A stretch of 64,000 nucleotides of DNA from Lentisphaeria bacterium (GCA_016288215.1 JAEEYQ010000011.1:62001-126000); one strand, 5' to 3'; positions 49,566 to 58,679 are shown, counted from the stretch's first letter. A program made the numbers and translations. The notes: a model not told the origin generated them from the sequence alone.

Positions 49566-50564
49566 ATGGGCATCATGGCGGAAGTCAAGGCAAAGGCGCG
49601 TCTGGACATCAAGCGAATTGTCCTTCCGGAAGGCGACGAACCGCGGACCGTTCAGGCGGCGGCGGCCATTGTGCGTGAAAAGCTGGCCTGTCCCGTCCTG
49701 CTGGGGGATCCGGCCCGCGTCAAAGAGACGGCGGCCCGCGTGGGGGCGGACATCTCCGCCATCGAAATCATCAATCCCCTGGACAGCCAGAAGGCGGCGG
49801 AGTATGCATGGACGCTGTATGGCCTGCGGAAGGCCAAAGGCGTCACGGAAGAGCAGGCGACTCGCCTTGTGGAGGATCCCATGTACTATGGAATCATGAT
49901 GGTCAAGATGGGCGAGGCGGACGGACTGGTCTCCGGCGCCGTCCACACGACGGGGGACATGCTTCGGCCCGCCCTTCAGATCATCAAGACCAAGCCCGGA
50001 AACAAGGTGGTCTCCTCCAGCTTTTTGATGGACTGTCCTAATAAGTCCCTGGGTCACAACGGGTTGCTGGTTTATTCGGATTGTGTTGTCGTTCCGTGTC
50101 CCACGGCGGAGGAGCTGGCCTACATCGCCATTTCCGCGGCGGAGACCGCCCGCACCCTTTGCGGCATCGAGGAGCCGAAAGTGGCCCTTCTCTCCTTCTC
50201 CACAAAAGGCAGCGCAAAGCATGATTTGGTCACCAAAGTTCAGGAAGCCACCCGCATCGCCCACGAATTGGCCCCCGATCTGGCATTGGATGGCGAGATG
50301 CAGTTCGACGCCGCCCTCATTCCTGAAATCGGGGCCTCCAAAGCCAAGGGAAGCGCCGTTGCCGGTCATGCTAATGTGTTGATATTCCCTGACTTACAGG
50401 CTGGAAACATCGGCTACAAAATCACCCAACGCGTTGGCGGCGCAGAAGCCTATGCCGTCCTGCAAGGCCTTGCCAAACCCTGCAACGACCTTTCCCGCGG
50501 CTGCTCCGTGGAGGACATCGTCACCACCGTCGCCCTGACGGCGGTGCAGGCGCAAAGCCTCTGA
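49566..50564 (+). CDS. pta: Phosphate acetyltransferase (Pta, short form)
   Basis: A 332-residue enzyme converting acyl-CoA plus phosphate to acyl-phosphate plus CoA. RIVLPEGDEPRTVQAA, ADGLVSGAVHTTGDMLRPALQII, LLSFSTKGSAKHD, and AGHANVLIFPDLQAGNIGYKITQRVGGAEAYAVLQGLAKPCNDLSRGCS are the canonical Pta motifs. Length is that of the short form. Phosphate butyryltransferases are shorter and differ at the C-terminus. Paired with a butyrate kinase at 66 bp, it forms an energy-conserving acid-producing module. A hairpin terminator follows. Confidence 0.92.
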   Translation: MGIMAEVKAKARLDIKRIVLPEGDEPRTVQAAAAIVREKLACPVLLGDPARVKETAARVGADISAIEIINPLDSQKAAEYAWTLYGLRKAKGVTEEQATRLVEDPMYYGIMMVKMGEADGLVSGAVHTTGDMLRPALQIIKTKPGNKVVSSSFLMDCPNKSLGHNGLLVYSDCVVVPCPTAEELAYIAISAAETARTLCGIEEPKVALLSFSTKGSAKHDLVTKVQEATRIAHELAPDLALDGEMQFDAALIPEIGASKAKGSAVAGHANVLIFPDLQAGNIGYKITQRVGGAEAYAVLQGLAKPCNDLSRGCSVEDIVTTVALTAVQAQSL

Positions 50565-50971
50565 CAACCCTCAAAAGGCCATTTCGGCCATCCCATTCAT
50601 CCTGTCTCATATCCATCCGTCCCATAGGCATCCCCTATGGCGGCGGATGTTTTTTGTGCTCTAGATGCATGTTGCATTTATTGCAATGTCAATGACCGAT
50701 TTTGCCCCTGTGACCGCCCTTTTGCGACCATGACGAAAACTCACCGTCGGAAGCCCATTTTGACCCTTTTTTAGAGGGATGATGGCCATTGCGTTCGCTG
50801 GCGTGGCCTCTATGGCATGGTTCCTGTTTTTAGGTATATTAATACCTAAAATGCATAAGGGCTCTTCTAGGCCCCTCTGGATGCGTTCCTGCGTTTTCCC
50901 TGTTTGGAAGAAAAAAGGCGTTTTTGGGAATTTGATATTGCAAAAAATGCAACATTGGAGTTGGCGTTCGA
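50565..50971. other. 407-bp convergent intergenic region with terminator and repeat-like element
   Basis: It contains the pta terminator and, from about 50665 to 50955, an element related to 36600-36860 (ATTTATTGCA, GGCCATC, CCCTCTA, TATTAATAC and ATATTGCAAAA blocks). No convincing gene is present; a plus-strand frame at 50779-51147 runs into the DUF4838 gene and looks spurious. Confidence 0.5.
50611..50655 (+). terminator. Rho-independent terminator after pta
   Basis: The stem CCATAGG / CCTATGG (50622-50640), extended by ATCCG / CGGAT outer pairs, is followed by GTTTTTTG. It ends the buk-pta transcript. Confidence 0.8.
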
Positions 50972-53569
50972 CTACTCGAAGACGAGCTCGCCAAAGGAGG
51001 CGCGGTCATGGAACTTGCCGTCTGGAGCCGACCAGAGGAAAAGAGCGGCGGTCGCCCAATCGCCAAGTGTGCCAAAGCGCGTGTGGCCCACATCCAGATT
51101 CCATATTGTTCCTTTTGGCGGCTTGGACTTCAGGCCAAAGGTGCTGAAGGGAATCACGACGCGCGCCACCAACCAGTCCTGCTTTCCGTCCGGTTCAGGC
51201 CCCCGTTTCGTCTGATAGGTCCACTGCCCGTCCCATAGCGGATCATATTGATTATAAAGAAGATCGCGAGGGTCTTCGGCCAGGCCGAACGCGCCGTCCA
51301 TGAAGGAGTTCTCCACGGGATTGATCAAAAAATGATAGTATCGCTGACCCATGCCGTCGGCATCGATGAAGAGCTCGAGGCTGTCCATTCCACAGGCGGC
51401 CTTGTTCCGCCCTTGAGGCGGATAATCTCGTCCAGTGGGGATTCGCGTGGACAGCAGGACATACAGGTTCTTTTCATCGTAGACCATCTTGAACCAGCCG
51501 CCGAGTTCATCCGTGGAGGTTCCGATTCGGCCGATTCGGCCCCATTTCGCGGCGAGCCATTCATGGTCGTTTTCAAATGGCGGCGGATTGACGCAGGCGA
51601 CGGCGGCGATGCCCTTCCGTGAGGCGTCGGGCAGCTGCTTTGATTCTCTGTAGTTCTCGAAATTCCATGTCAGGGGGGCCTGGATGCAGGCGGCATTCCG
51701 TCCGTTGAGCTCCAGCACCTTGCGGTCGGCGCCGAAGCCCTTCATCGGGCTGGAGCCGAAGACATGCAGTTCCGGCCAGTCGGGGAGAGTCTTGATGTTC
51801 CCTTTGTCGTCGCAGAGGGAGTCCACGAATGCGCGGCGCACCATGACGGCCTTTTCGACCTTGTCAAAGCCGGCCTGGTCAGGCTGGTCAAGATAGGCCG
51901 AATAGGCGCGAAGCGCATGGACGAGCAGCTTATTGTAGTCGAATTCCATCCGGACAAGCTCCAGGCGCTTCTTCACCACGGGGTCGACGGCAATTCGCTC
52001 CGCCGTCGCAAGGTCGCGCTCCAGAATGCGCAGCAATGAGGAGGGCCAGAGCATCTGGAGGACTTCCCGTGAGTCCTTCGAGAGGACACGGCGCGTCAGA
52101 TAGTCCTCCTCGCCAATCTGAGAACTCCCCAGCAGGCGTGGATAGTAGCTGAACTGTTCCTGCATTTTGTGGAAGAACTCCTCCATGACACCGCCAGCCT
52201 CATGGAAGGCACGCTGATAGAACTCATGCTCGAGGGCCTTGGGGTCGAGCGTCGGGTCCTGGAGCAATTTTCCCTGCAGGTAATAATTCACGCCATCCAG
52301 ACCGTAGCTTTCGCCAAATCCGCATCGATAAAAGCCAATGATGTTGTTTTCCGCGATTTCACGGCACTTTTGGACGACGCTTTCGGGCGTCTGCTTGGGG
52401 GCCATTCCGACGATATGGTAATAGCCCCATGAGTAGTCATAAATGGAAAACCCCTTGATGCCTTTGTATTTCTTCCATTCCTGCATGTCCTTTTCGGAGA
52501 AACGGCAGATTTCGATGTAGACGTTGCCGGGGAATGTGTCGAAGGTGCGCGGCGGCGTCTCCGTCTGGTCATAGGAGATCAGCACGAGGCTCTTGTCCGG
52601 ATGCGTCTTGGCGAAACGCTCCGTCAGCTTGCGGTAGAAAATCCAAATGCGTTCTGCCGGAACGGGATGGACAGCCTTGCAGTTTTCGCATTGGCAAAAC
52701 ACATTGCTGTCATCCACGCCGATTTCGTAGCAGTCGGCGCCTTCCTCCAGCATTTTTCTGACGACTTCATAATAGGCGTCGAGCACCAGCGGATTGCTGA
52801 GGCACATGTAGATGTGCTGCTGTTGCTTGCGCACGCCGTTGATCAGGGCGTAGCATTCGGGATGGTCCTGAATGATCGGATGGGACGCGATGTTGCGGAT
52901 GGAATGGCCGCCGTACATCTGCCAGCCGCCGCGGCCATACCAGCCCAATGCATAGTCGTAGCATGAGTCCAGATAGGTCGGATAGCCGCCGCCGGCAAAT
53001 ACCATGCGAGGCGGTTTGCTGAGGGCCGTGCCCGCCGGCACGCGGAGCACCGTGATTTTTGCGTAGTCTGTGCCGTATTCGCCTGGCCAGAGGAAACGGA
53101 CATTCAGGTAGTTCTCGCAGAACTCGACAATGCCGCGCAGCGACCCGCAATAGAATTCCTCCTGCAGGCCGCGATGGGGATTATGGAGGATTGAAAGGCG
53201 AGGACGGTCCGTGCCGACAATGCAGAGCGTGTTGTCATCCGCATGGATGCAGTAGTTGAATCGGTCGGCTGGCGAGAGACCTAGCTGCTGCGCCTTTTGG
53301 GTGTTTCCGAGATAGATGGTCTTCTTGTTCGGGGCGGCCTGACTCTCGGTCACGCAGGGGACGTCCTTCCCGAACGACACGTTCAACGCCTTTGTCATTC
53401 TTGACGCGGCGGTTTGCAGCGATGCGGCGATTACGGGATGGACGGTTTTGTCAGGCAGGACAATCTGGACGGACGAGGCGCTGTCAACGACAAAATCGCC
53501 GGCGGCAAGTCCAAGGCAGACCATTGTAAGGACGTATCCGACAAGATGTTTCATGAACGTGTGCACCAT
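50972..53569 (-). CDS. Secreted DUF4838 protein with C-terminal CBM9-like domain
   Basis: An 865-residue exported protein. The N-domain has RGIVEFCENYLNVRFLWPGEYGTDY, and the DUF4838 core has DCYEIGVDDSNVFCQCENCKAVH with clustered cysteines, DKSLVLISYDQTETPPRTF and GISYDYSWGYYH-like aromatic segments. The last about 190 residues look like a CBM9/DOMON-type sandwich (MVYDEKNLYVLLSTRI, DSLELFIDADGMGQRYYHFLINP, ARVVIPFSTFGL). The start is uncertain: ATG 53569 or 53554 both leave a signal peptide and neither has a ribosome site. It is convergent with pta. Function is unknown beyond a likely glycan role. Confidence 0.85.
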   Translation of the reverse strand: MVHTFMKHLVGYVLTMVCLGLAAGDFVVDSASSVQIVLPDKTVHPVIAASLQTAASRMTKALNVSFGKDVPCVTESQAAPNKKTIYLGNTQKAQQLGLSPADRFNYCIHADDNTLCIVGTDRPRLSILHNPHRGLQEEFYCGSLRGIVEFCENYLNVRFLWPGEYGTDYAKITVLRVPAGTALSKPPRMVFAGGGYPTYLDSCYDYALGWYGRGGWQMYGGHSIRNIASHPIIQDHPECYALINGVRKQQQHIYMCLSNPLVLDAYYEVVRKMLEEGADCYEIGVDDSNVFCQCENCKAVHPVPAERIWIFYRKLTERFAKTHPDKSLVLISYDQTETPPRTFDTFPGNVYIEICRFSEKDMQEWKKYKGIKGFSIYDYSWGYYHIVGMAPKQTPESVVQKCREIAENNIIGFYRCGFGESYGLDGVNYYLQGKLLQDPTLDPKALEHEFYQRAFHEAGGVMEEFFHKMQEQFSYYPRLLGSSQIGEEDYLTRRVLSKDSREVLQMLWPSSLLRILERDLATAERIAVDPVVKKRLELVRMEFDYNKLLVHALRAYSAYLDQPDQAGFDKVEKAVMVRRAFVDSLCDDKGNIKTLPDWPELHVFGSSPMKGFGADRKVLELNGRNAACIQAPLTWNFENYRESKQLPDASRKGIAAVACVNPPPFENDHEWLAAKWGRIGRIGTSTDELGGWFKMVYDEKNLYVLLSTRIPTGRDYPPQGRNKAACGMDSLELFIDADGMGQRYYHFLINPVENSFMDGAFGLAEDPRDLLYNQYDPLWDGQWTYQTKRGPEPDGKQDWLVARVVIPFSTFGLKSKPPKGTIWNLDVGHTRFGTLGDWATAALFLWSAPDGKFHDRASFGELVFE

Positions 53570-53588
53570 GGGGTCAAAGCCAAAAAGG

Positions 53589-53676
53589 AAGGTTGTGAGG
53601 GGGTGTTGGATGGGGGATATTATAGCGCCTGTTCGGGGTGTCAAATCAAAAGAGTAAGGTTGTGAGGGGTTGTTGG
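53589..53676. repeat. Direct repeat upstream of the second DUF4838 gene
   Basis: AAGGTTGTGAGGGGGTGTTG at 53589 and AAGGTTGTGAGGGGTTGTTG at 53656 differ at one position and are 67 bp apart. They bracket the likely promoter of the DUF4838 gene and reach the end of the next operon. Confidence 0.6.
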
Positions 53677-53686
53677 GGCCGCGGTG

Positions 53687-54874
53687 TCACGAAGGCGTGG
53701 TGCTCCCTTTGGCGGGGTTGGGCGACGGTTTGCGGCGAAGGGTCTCCAGAAGCTCGCCCAAGGGGCAGAGGAAACGGCACCAAGGGCGTGGCAGCCAGAT
53801 GGAGAGAAGCAGAGAGAGGATGCCCAAGACCAGAGCCGCCATGGGGGCGCTGGAAGGGCGGAACAGCGTGAACGCCTCGAACATGGAGAAATCGAATCCG
53901 ATGCCAATGGCTGTCACGAGGAGGCCGAAATAGAGGATGGCGCCGCGCAGGGTCTGAAGCCATCGCAGGCACGTCGCTCCCAAAGACAGGCTCCTCCCCT
54001 TGCCTAAAAGCCCTACCAGCTCCTGAGCGGCTCCCATTGGACATAACCATGTGCAATAGAATGCCTTGCCAAAGATCAGCGGCAGGGCGACCGCGAGCAG
54101 GAAGAGAAGCAGGACACCCCATTGGGCGGCCAAGGGGATGCCGCTGGCGAACCAGGTGACCAGTTGGGCTATGGAAAGCAGACGGCCCTGCCAGATGGCC
54201 AAAATGGCGATGGAGGCCGCAAGCAGAATGCGCCGCCCTTTCCGTCCAAACAGCGACGGACGGAAGAAGCCGGCCAGAGAGAACCCCACGAGAAGGAGCA
54301 GCGCGGCGTCAGCCGCCCAATCTTTCCAGCAGCGGACGGGTTTCGGCTGAATGTCCCCCAAGGCCCCCATGCGCGCCCGCATGGAGTCGATGACGGAGCG
54401 GCTGCTGAAGGTGGCTCCGGTCACGGTGTCCACGTCGTGGGTGGCTGCTTCGGCGACGGAGAGGCCGTTCCAGGCGTTCAGCAGGCCGGAGGACCGAACT
54501 TTGTCGAAGAAGCCTGGGCTCTCATTGTTCTCCAGGGCAATGACTTGGACAATTTTGGAAGTGGCGTCCAGCCCAATCAGCAGCGGGGTGGGGCCCATGA
54601 AGCCGGCGATGTTGTCGGAGTCGGGTGAGGATAGAGTGACGAAACCCAAAACGGCCTTGCCGCCGTTGCCGCCCACTTCGTAGACGCCGTTTCCCGCATC
54701 CGTCAAGGTGGTGGCCTCTGGAAACAGCCGCTGGGCGGTCTCCAGAGTCATGGTGTTACGGGCGGCATTCTCCGGCGGCTCGGGCTGAAGCCGTCTTCCG
54801 AAGAGGCGGCCGCTGTTCACGGCGGTGAAGACAAGCAGGAGCAGAATGATGATGATATCTAGAAGTCGTTTCAT
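53687..54874 (-). CDS. NosR/RnfG-like FMN-binding protein with membrane CxxxCP electron-transfer motifs
   Basis: A 395-residue membrane protein. An N-terminal helix (4-20) is followed by a periplasmic FMN-binding domain with DTVTGATFSS (149-158), the motif where FMN is attached to Thr/Ser by an ApbE-type flavin transferase. About five further membrane spans carry CTWLCPMGA (274-282) and CRFLCPLGE (366-374), the CxxxCP motifs of NosR/NapH proteins. The usual C-terminal 4Fe-4S ferredoxin domain is missing. It likely passes electrons across or along the membrane. It is the last gene of a three-gene operon, nine bases after the flavin-reductase-like gene. No apbE gene is in view. Confidence 0.88.
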   Translation of the reverse strand: MKRLLDIIIILLLLVFTAVNSGRLFGRRLQPEPPENAARNTMTLETAQRLFPEATTLTDAGNGVYEVGGNGGKAVLGFVTLSSPDSDNIAGFMGPTPLLIGLDATSKIVQVIALENNESPGFFDKVRSSGLLNAWNGLSVAEAATHDVDTVTGATFSSRSVIDSMRARMGALGDIQPKPVRCWKDWAADAALLLLVGFSLAGFFRPSLFGRKGRRILLAASIAILAIWQGRLLSIAQLVTWFASGIPLAAQWGVLLLFLLAVALPLIFGKAFYCTWLCPMGAAQELVGLLGKGRSLSLGATCLRWLQTLRGAILYFGLLVTAIGIGFDFSMFEAFTLFRPSSAPMAALVLGILSLLLSIWLPRPWCRFLCPLGELLETLRRKPSPNPAKGSTTPS

Positions 54875-54883
54875 TGGAATGCC

Positions 54884-55621
54884 TTAGCGGTTGTCATTCT
54901 TCATGTAGACGTTCAGGATTTCCCCCACGTAGACGGAATGGACGCCCATCTTGCCGCTTGCGTACATGGCGGCGGGGTCCTCGGCCATTTTGGTCACGTC
55001 GAAGGGGCCGCCGTAGAGCTTCCTGCATTCGATGATGAGGAAGGCGTCGTCGAACATGGGCGTGCCGGCTTTGGTGTAGTTCAGGTGGAGGTGGGTGTGG
55101 CTGATTTTGTCGCCGTCGCGGCCGGAGTGGTGGCCCAGATACATGACGTCCTCCAGATGGGACATGTTGAAGAAGGAGACGGTGAAGGTGTCGAATTTCT
55201 CCATGAGGGAATGGCTGAAGCGGCTGGAGGAGACATAGACGTTGAAGACGGGCTTCCGCCACAGCATGCCGAGAGTGCCCCAGCCGATGGTCATGGCGTT
55301 GTGCTCCTGTCGGTCGCCCATGGCCAGAATGCCTTTGTAGCCATCCACCAGAACAATGGGATTCTCTGGAATGTCGGTGGGCTCCAGTCGCCGCCAGCCG
55401 TTTCCGATGTCTTCTCCAAGTTCTTGATAATCAGTTGCTTGTGAAGACTCTGAAGAGCCATCCGTCTCGAATGGCAGATGAAAGGGCGGAGGTTGGAGGG
55501 GTGGCGCCGCCGCTTCGGCAGGGGAGGGGGCGGTTTGGTGCTGCTTCCAGGCCATGAAAATCAATGTCCCCAAGAGGGCGACAATCAGCAATTGGTATAC
55601 AAGGGTCATTCGCTCTTTCAT
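54884..55621 (-). CDS. Membrane-anchored flavin-reductase-like (FMN-binding split barrel) protein
   Basis: A 245-residue protein with one N-terminal transmembrane helix (about 7-25) and a proline-rich linker. A flavin-reductase-type split barrel follows: NAMTIGWGTLGMLWRKPVFNVYVSSSRFSHSLMEKFDTFTVSFF and a closing VGEILNVYMKND. The charge pattern (MKER before the helix) predicts the barrel outside the cytoplasm, unusual for this family. GAAGGAG lies before the ATG at 55621, which is one base from the stop of the AAA+ gene. It may exchange FMN or electrons with the next protein. Confidence 0.82.
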   Translation of the reverse strand: MKERMTLVYQLLIVALLGTLIFMAWKQHQTAPSPAEAAAPPLQPPPFHLPFETDGSSESSQATDYQELGEDIGNGWRRLEPTDIPENPIVLVDGYKGILAMGDRQEHNAMTIGWGTLGMLWRKPVFNVYVSSSRFSHSLMEKFDTFTVSFFNMSHLEDVMYLGHHSGRDGDKISHTHLHLNYTKAGTPMFDDAFLIIECRKLYGGPFDVTKMAEDPAAMYASGKMGVHSVYVGEILNVYMKNDNR

Positions 55622-55622
55622 G

Positions 55623-57761
55623 CTATTGCTCTCCTTCGTTGTCTGCTCCTTCGTTGTCTTTATCGTTGTTTGCGTTGTCGTTGCCATCGCCATCCTCTGC
55701 TTTTGGAGCGGGGGGCTTCAGGCGGAGCCCGATGTCGGAAAGCTCCAGAATCCGCAGCATGTCCTCCGTGTGTTCGGGGTCGGCGGCCAGCCGTCGGGCC
55801 TGAGTCTCCACCGCCTTCTCGAACAGGTTGCGGACGTAGCGGGCGTTGCCGAAGTTCTTGTCCCTGTTTTTGGTGAGGTAGGCCATGGCCTTGTTCAGAT
55901 TCTCCTCGAACTCAGGAGAGAGGGCGTAGTGGTTTTTGCGAACCTGCATGCGGAAGATGTCCGCCAGTTCGGCGGTGGTGTAGTCGGGGAACTCGATGTA
56001 GCGGGTGAAGCGGGACTGAAGGCCGGAGTTGGCGTTGATGAACTGCTTCATCTCCTCCGTGTAGCCGGCGACGATGACCACAAGGCGGTCCCGATCGTCC
56101 TCCATGCGCTTGAGCAAGGTGGCGATGGCTTCCTGCCCATAGTCGTTTTTGCTGTCCTTCGGGGCGAGGCTGTAGGCTTCATCGATGAAGAGCACACCGC
56201 CTAACGCACTGTCAATGAGCTTGTTCGTTTTGATGGCGGTCTGTCCCACGTATTCGGCCACCAGTCCGGAGCGGTCCGTCTCCACCAGATGCCCCTTGTC
56301 CAAAATGCCGAGGGCATGGTAGATTTTGGCCATGATGCGGGCCACGGTGGTCTTTCCCGTGCCGGGGCTGCCGGTGAAGACGCAGTGGTAGGACATGGTG
56401 GCCACCTTCATGCCGGCTGCCTCCCGCTCCTTCGCGATTTTGCAGAAGTCCGCCAGCTTGTGGACCTCGTCCTTCACGGCGTCCAGCCCGATGAGCTCGT
56501 CCAGCTGGGCCAGCGCCTCCTCCAGCGTGGGTTTGTCATCGTCCATGGAGGTGGTCTGCTCCAGGTCCTCCGCCTCCAAAAGGGTCAGCTGTTCGGCGCT
56601 CACGTTGGTCAGAGCCGCCAGACGGATGGCCTGCCGCTCCACTGTGTTCTCAAACAGGTTGCGGACGAAGCGGCCGTTGCCGAATTGGCGGTCCCGATGC
56701 CGCGTCCACTGGACCATGGCCTTGTCCAATTTCTCCTCCAGAGCGGGGGAGAGGGTGTATTGGTTGGACTTGGCCCGCATGCGGAACATGGCGGCCAGCT
56801 CCTCCGCCGTGTAGTCAGGGAAGTGGATGTAGCGGTTGAAGCGGGACTGAAGGCCGGGGTTGGTGTCGATGAAGTGCTTCATGTCATCCGGATAGCCGGC
56901 GACGATGACCACGAGGCGGTCCCGATTGTCTTCCATGCGTTTGAGCAGGGTGGCAATGGCCTCGCTGCCATAGTCGTTGTTGCCGCCGGCCAGCGCATAG
57001 GCTTCGTCGATGAAGAGCACGCCGTCCAAAGCGGAGTCGATGACCGCGTTGGTCTTGATGGCGGTCTTGCCCACATACTCCGCCACCAGTCCAGAGCGGT
57101 CAGTCTCCACCAAGTGGCCGCTTTTCAGAATGCCGAGGGCGCGGTAGATGTTGCCCATGATGCGGGCCACGGTGGTCTTTCCCGTGCCTGGATTGCCGGT
57201 GAAGACACAGTGGTAGGATAGGGTGGGCACCTTGAGCCCCTGTTCCTTCCGCGCTTGGGCCACTTTGGCAAAGTCCGCCAGCTTATGGACTTCCGCCTTC
57301 ACCTCCGTCAGTCCGACGAGCTTGTCCAGCTCCGCCAACGCCTCCTCCAATGTTGGTGCATCTTGTTCTGGCCCAGGATGTTGTGGAACAGCTTGAGCCA
57401 GCTGGCCTTCGCCTTGCGCAGGGGCTTCGACATTTTGTTTATCTTGTTTTGTTGCAATGACTTGTGTTGATTCCTTCTGGGCCTTTGCTTCGCCGTCATC
57501 CTTCAGGGGGAAGGCAAGACCGAGGAGAGTCCCAAGGACGAGGGCAATGGCCCAGATGGCCCGTCCATGCTTCGCGAAAAGCGATTTGAGAAGAAATCCC
57601 GTGATGGCCAGAGGAATGGTGATGAGAAGAAGGGCAAGGCAGATCCCAGCCGCCCTTTCGGTGGAAAGCAGAATCGCCGACACAATGAAGATGAAAAACG
57701 CGGAGCCGCAGCCGATTCCCGCTTTGGTGGAAGCGTTCTTTAGGAGGTCATTGGAGTCCAT
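55623..57761 (-). CDS. Membrane-anchored tandem AAA+ ATPase, CbbX/SpoVK-like
   Basis: A 712-residue protein. Three N-terminal membrane spans (about 15-35, 39-62, 68-86) are followed by a charged linker and two CbbX-like AAA+ modules. Module 1 has Walker A GNPGTGKTT (189-197), Walker B VLFIDEAY (248-255) and SRFNRYIHFPDY. Module 2 has GSPGTGKTT (464-472), VLFIDEAY (523-530) and SRFTRYIEFPDY. The modules are strongly alike, so they arose by duplication. Both look active. CbbX-type ATPases remodel protein complexes. The acidic C-terminus (EDGDGNDNANNDKDNEG) is disordered. It leads the operon with the flavin proteins; its client is unknown. The start at 57761 is chosen over an upstream extension. 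Confidence 0.9.
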   Translation of the reverse strand: MDSNDLLKNASTKAGIGCGSAFFIFIVSAILLSTERAAGICLALLLITIPLAITGFLLKSLFAKHGRAIWAIALVLGTLLGLAFPLKDDGEAKAQKESTQVIATKQDKQNVEAPAQGEGQLAQAVPQHPGPEQDAPTLEEALAELDKLVGLTEVKAEVHKLADFAKVAQARKEQGLKVPTLSYHCVFTGNPGTGKTTVARIMGNIYRALGILKSGHLVETDRSGLVAEYVGKTAIKTNAVIDSALDGVLFIDEAYALAGGNNDYGSEAIATLLKRMEDNRDRLVVIVAGYPDDMKHFIDTNPGLQSRFNRYIHFPDYTAEELAAMFRMRAKSNQYTLSPALEEKLDKAMVQWTRHRDRQFGNGRFVRNLFENTVERQAIRLAALTNVSAEQLTLLEAEDLEQTTSMDDDKPTLEEALAQLDELIGLDAVKDEVHKLADFCKIAKEREAAGMKVATMSYHCVFTGSPGTGKTTVARIMAKIYHALGILDKGHLVETDRSGLVAEYVGQTAIKTNKLIDSALGGVLFIDEAYSLAPKDSKNDYGQEAIATLLKRMEDDRDRLVVIVAGYTEEMKQFINANSGLQSRFTRYIEFPDYTTAELADIFRMQVRKNHYALSPEFEENLNKAMAYLTKNRDKNFGNARYVRNLFEKAVETQARRLAADPEHTEDMLRILELSDIGLRLKPPAPKAEDGDGNDNANNDKDNEGADNEGEQ

Positions 57762-57953
57762 GGCGTTGCCTTGTCGAAAAAGGTTTGGAGTTTTGCATTG
57801 TCTATAACGTAACCCCAAAATCCATAACATAAAACCGAATCCGCGACAGATTGCAAATTTCCTGCACTGTCTGTTTTTGACATGGAGATTTCTGCAATAT
57901 ATTAGGTCTTGTATTGGTTCAACCGTGGTTTCAGGCCAACCCAAAGGAGTGAT

Positions 57954-58670
57954 ATGCACGAATGGATTGAGAAACTGGTCGCGCTGCAGGAGCTGGACAT
58001 CCGCCTGTCCAAGCTGGAAGAGCAGTTCAATGGCATTCCCGAAAAGCGCAAGGAGGCCGAAAAGCAGTATGCGGCGGAAAGTCAGGCGCTGGCGGCGGCG
58101 ACGGCGGATTGCAAGGCCGCCGAGACCGCCATCCGCGGGATTGAAGGGGAAATCGAGTCCATTCGGACCAAAAAACGGGATTTCCAGTCCAAAACCGCCC
58201 TCATCAAGAACAATGACGAATACCGCACCGCCTTGCTGCAGATTGAAATGTGCGACAAGGCCATCGCCGACGCGGAGGACCGCCAGCTAGCCGCCATGGA
58301 GAAGCTGGAAGCCCTCGTCGCCGTCAAAAAGCAGTGCGAGGAGGCGCTGGCCAAAGGCAAAATGCGGGCGGAGACGATTTTGGAGGAGCTGAAGCTCCGC
58401 GGACAGAACTGCACCGCCCAAATCGAGAAGCTTCGCGGGGAGCGTCCGGCTCTGCGGGAGGCCATGAAAGCCATCGACGAGGAGGCGCTGCGGCGCTATG
58501 AGCTGCTGCGGGCCGGACGTTATCCAAAAACGGTGCCGTCCGTGGTGCCTGTGGTGGATGACAGCTGCGGCCGCTGCCGCATGCAGGTCACGCCACAGAC
58601 CGTCAGCGACACCATGGGCGGGCGGATGACCGTCTGCTCCAATTGCGGCGCTATATTATATAAGGAATAA
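57954..58670 (+). CDS. cdsZ: CdsZ-type coiled-coil zinc-ribbon protein
   Basis: A 238-residue protein with a long antiparallel coiled coil (about 1-180, including DIRLSKLEEQFNGIPEKRKE and KTALIKNNDEYRTALLQIE) and a C-terminal C4 zinc ribbon (SCGRCRMQVTP, VCSNCGAIL). This is the former DUF164/zf-RING_7 family. It is described as an RNA- or complex-binding factor; CdsZ in Chlamydia links to type III secretion and translation-related roles have also been proposed. GGAG is seven bases before the ATG at 57954. It is followed at nine bases by the SDR gene. Confidence 0.88.
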   Translation: MHEWIEKLVALQELDIRLSKLEEQFNGIPEKRKEAEKQYAAESQALAAATADCKAAETAIRGIEGEIESIRTKKRDFQSKTALIKNNDEYRTALLQIEMCDKAIADAEDRQLAAMEKLEALVAVKKQCEEALAKGKMRAETILEELKLRGQNCTAQIEKLRGERPALREAMKAIDEEALRRYELLRAGRYPKTVPSVVPVVDDSCGRCRMQVTPQTVSDTMGGRMTVCSNCGAILYKE

Positions 58671-58679
58671 AGGGACGTC

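Noticed and set aside
50779-51147. A 122-codon plus-strand frame between pta and the DUF4838 gene
   Set aside because: It lies half in a non-coding repeat-like element and half antisense to the DUF4838 C-terminus.
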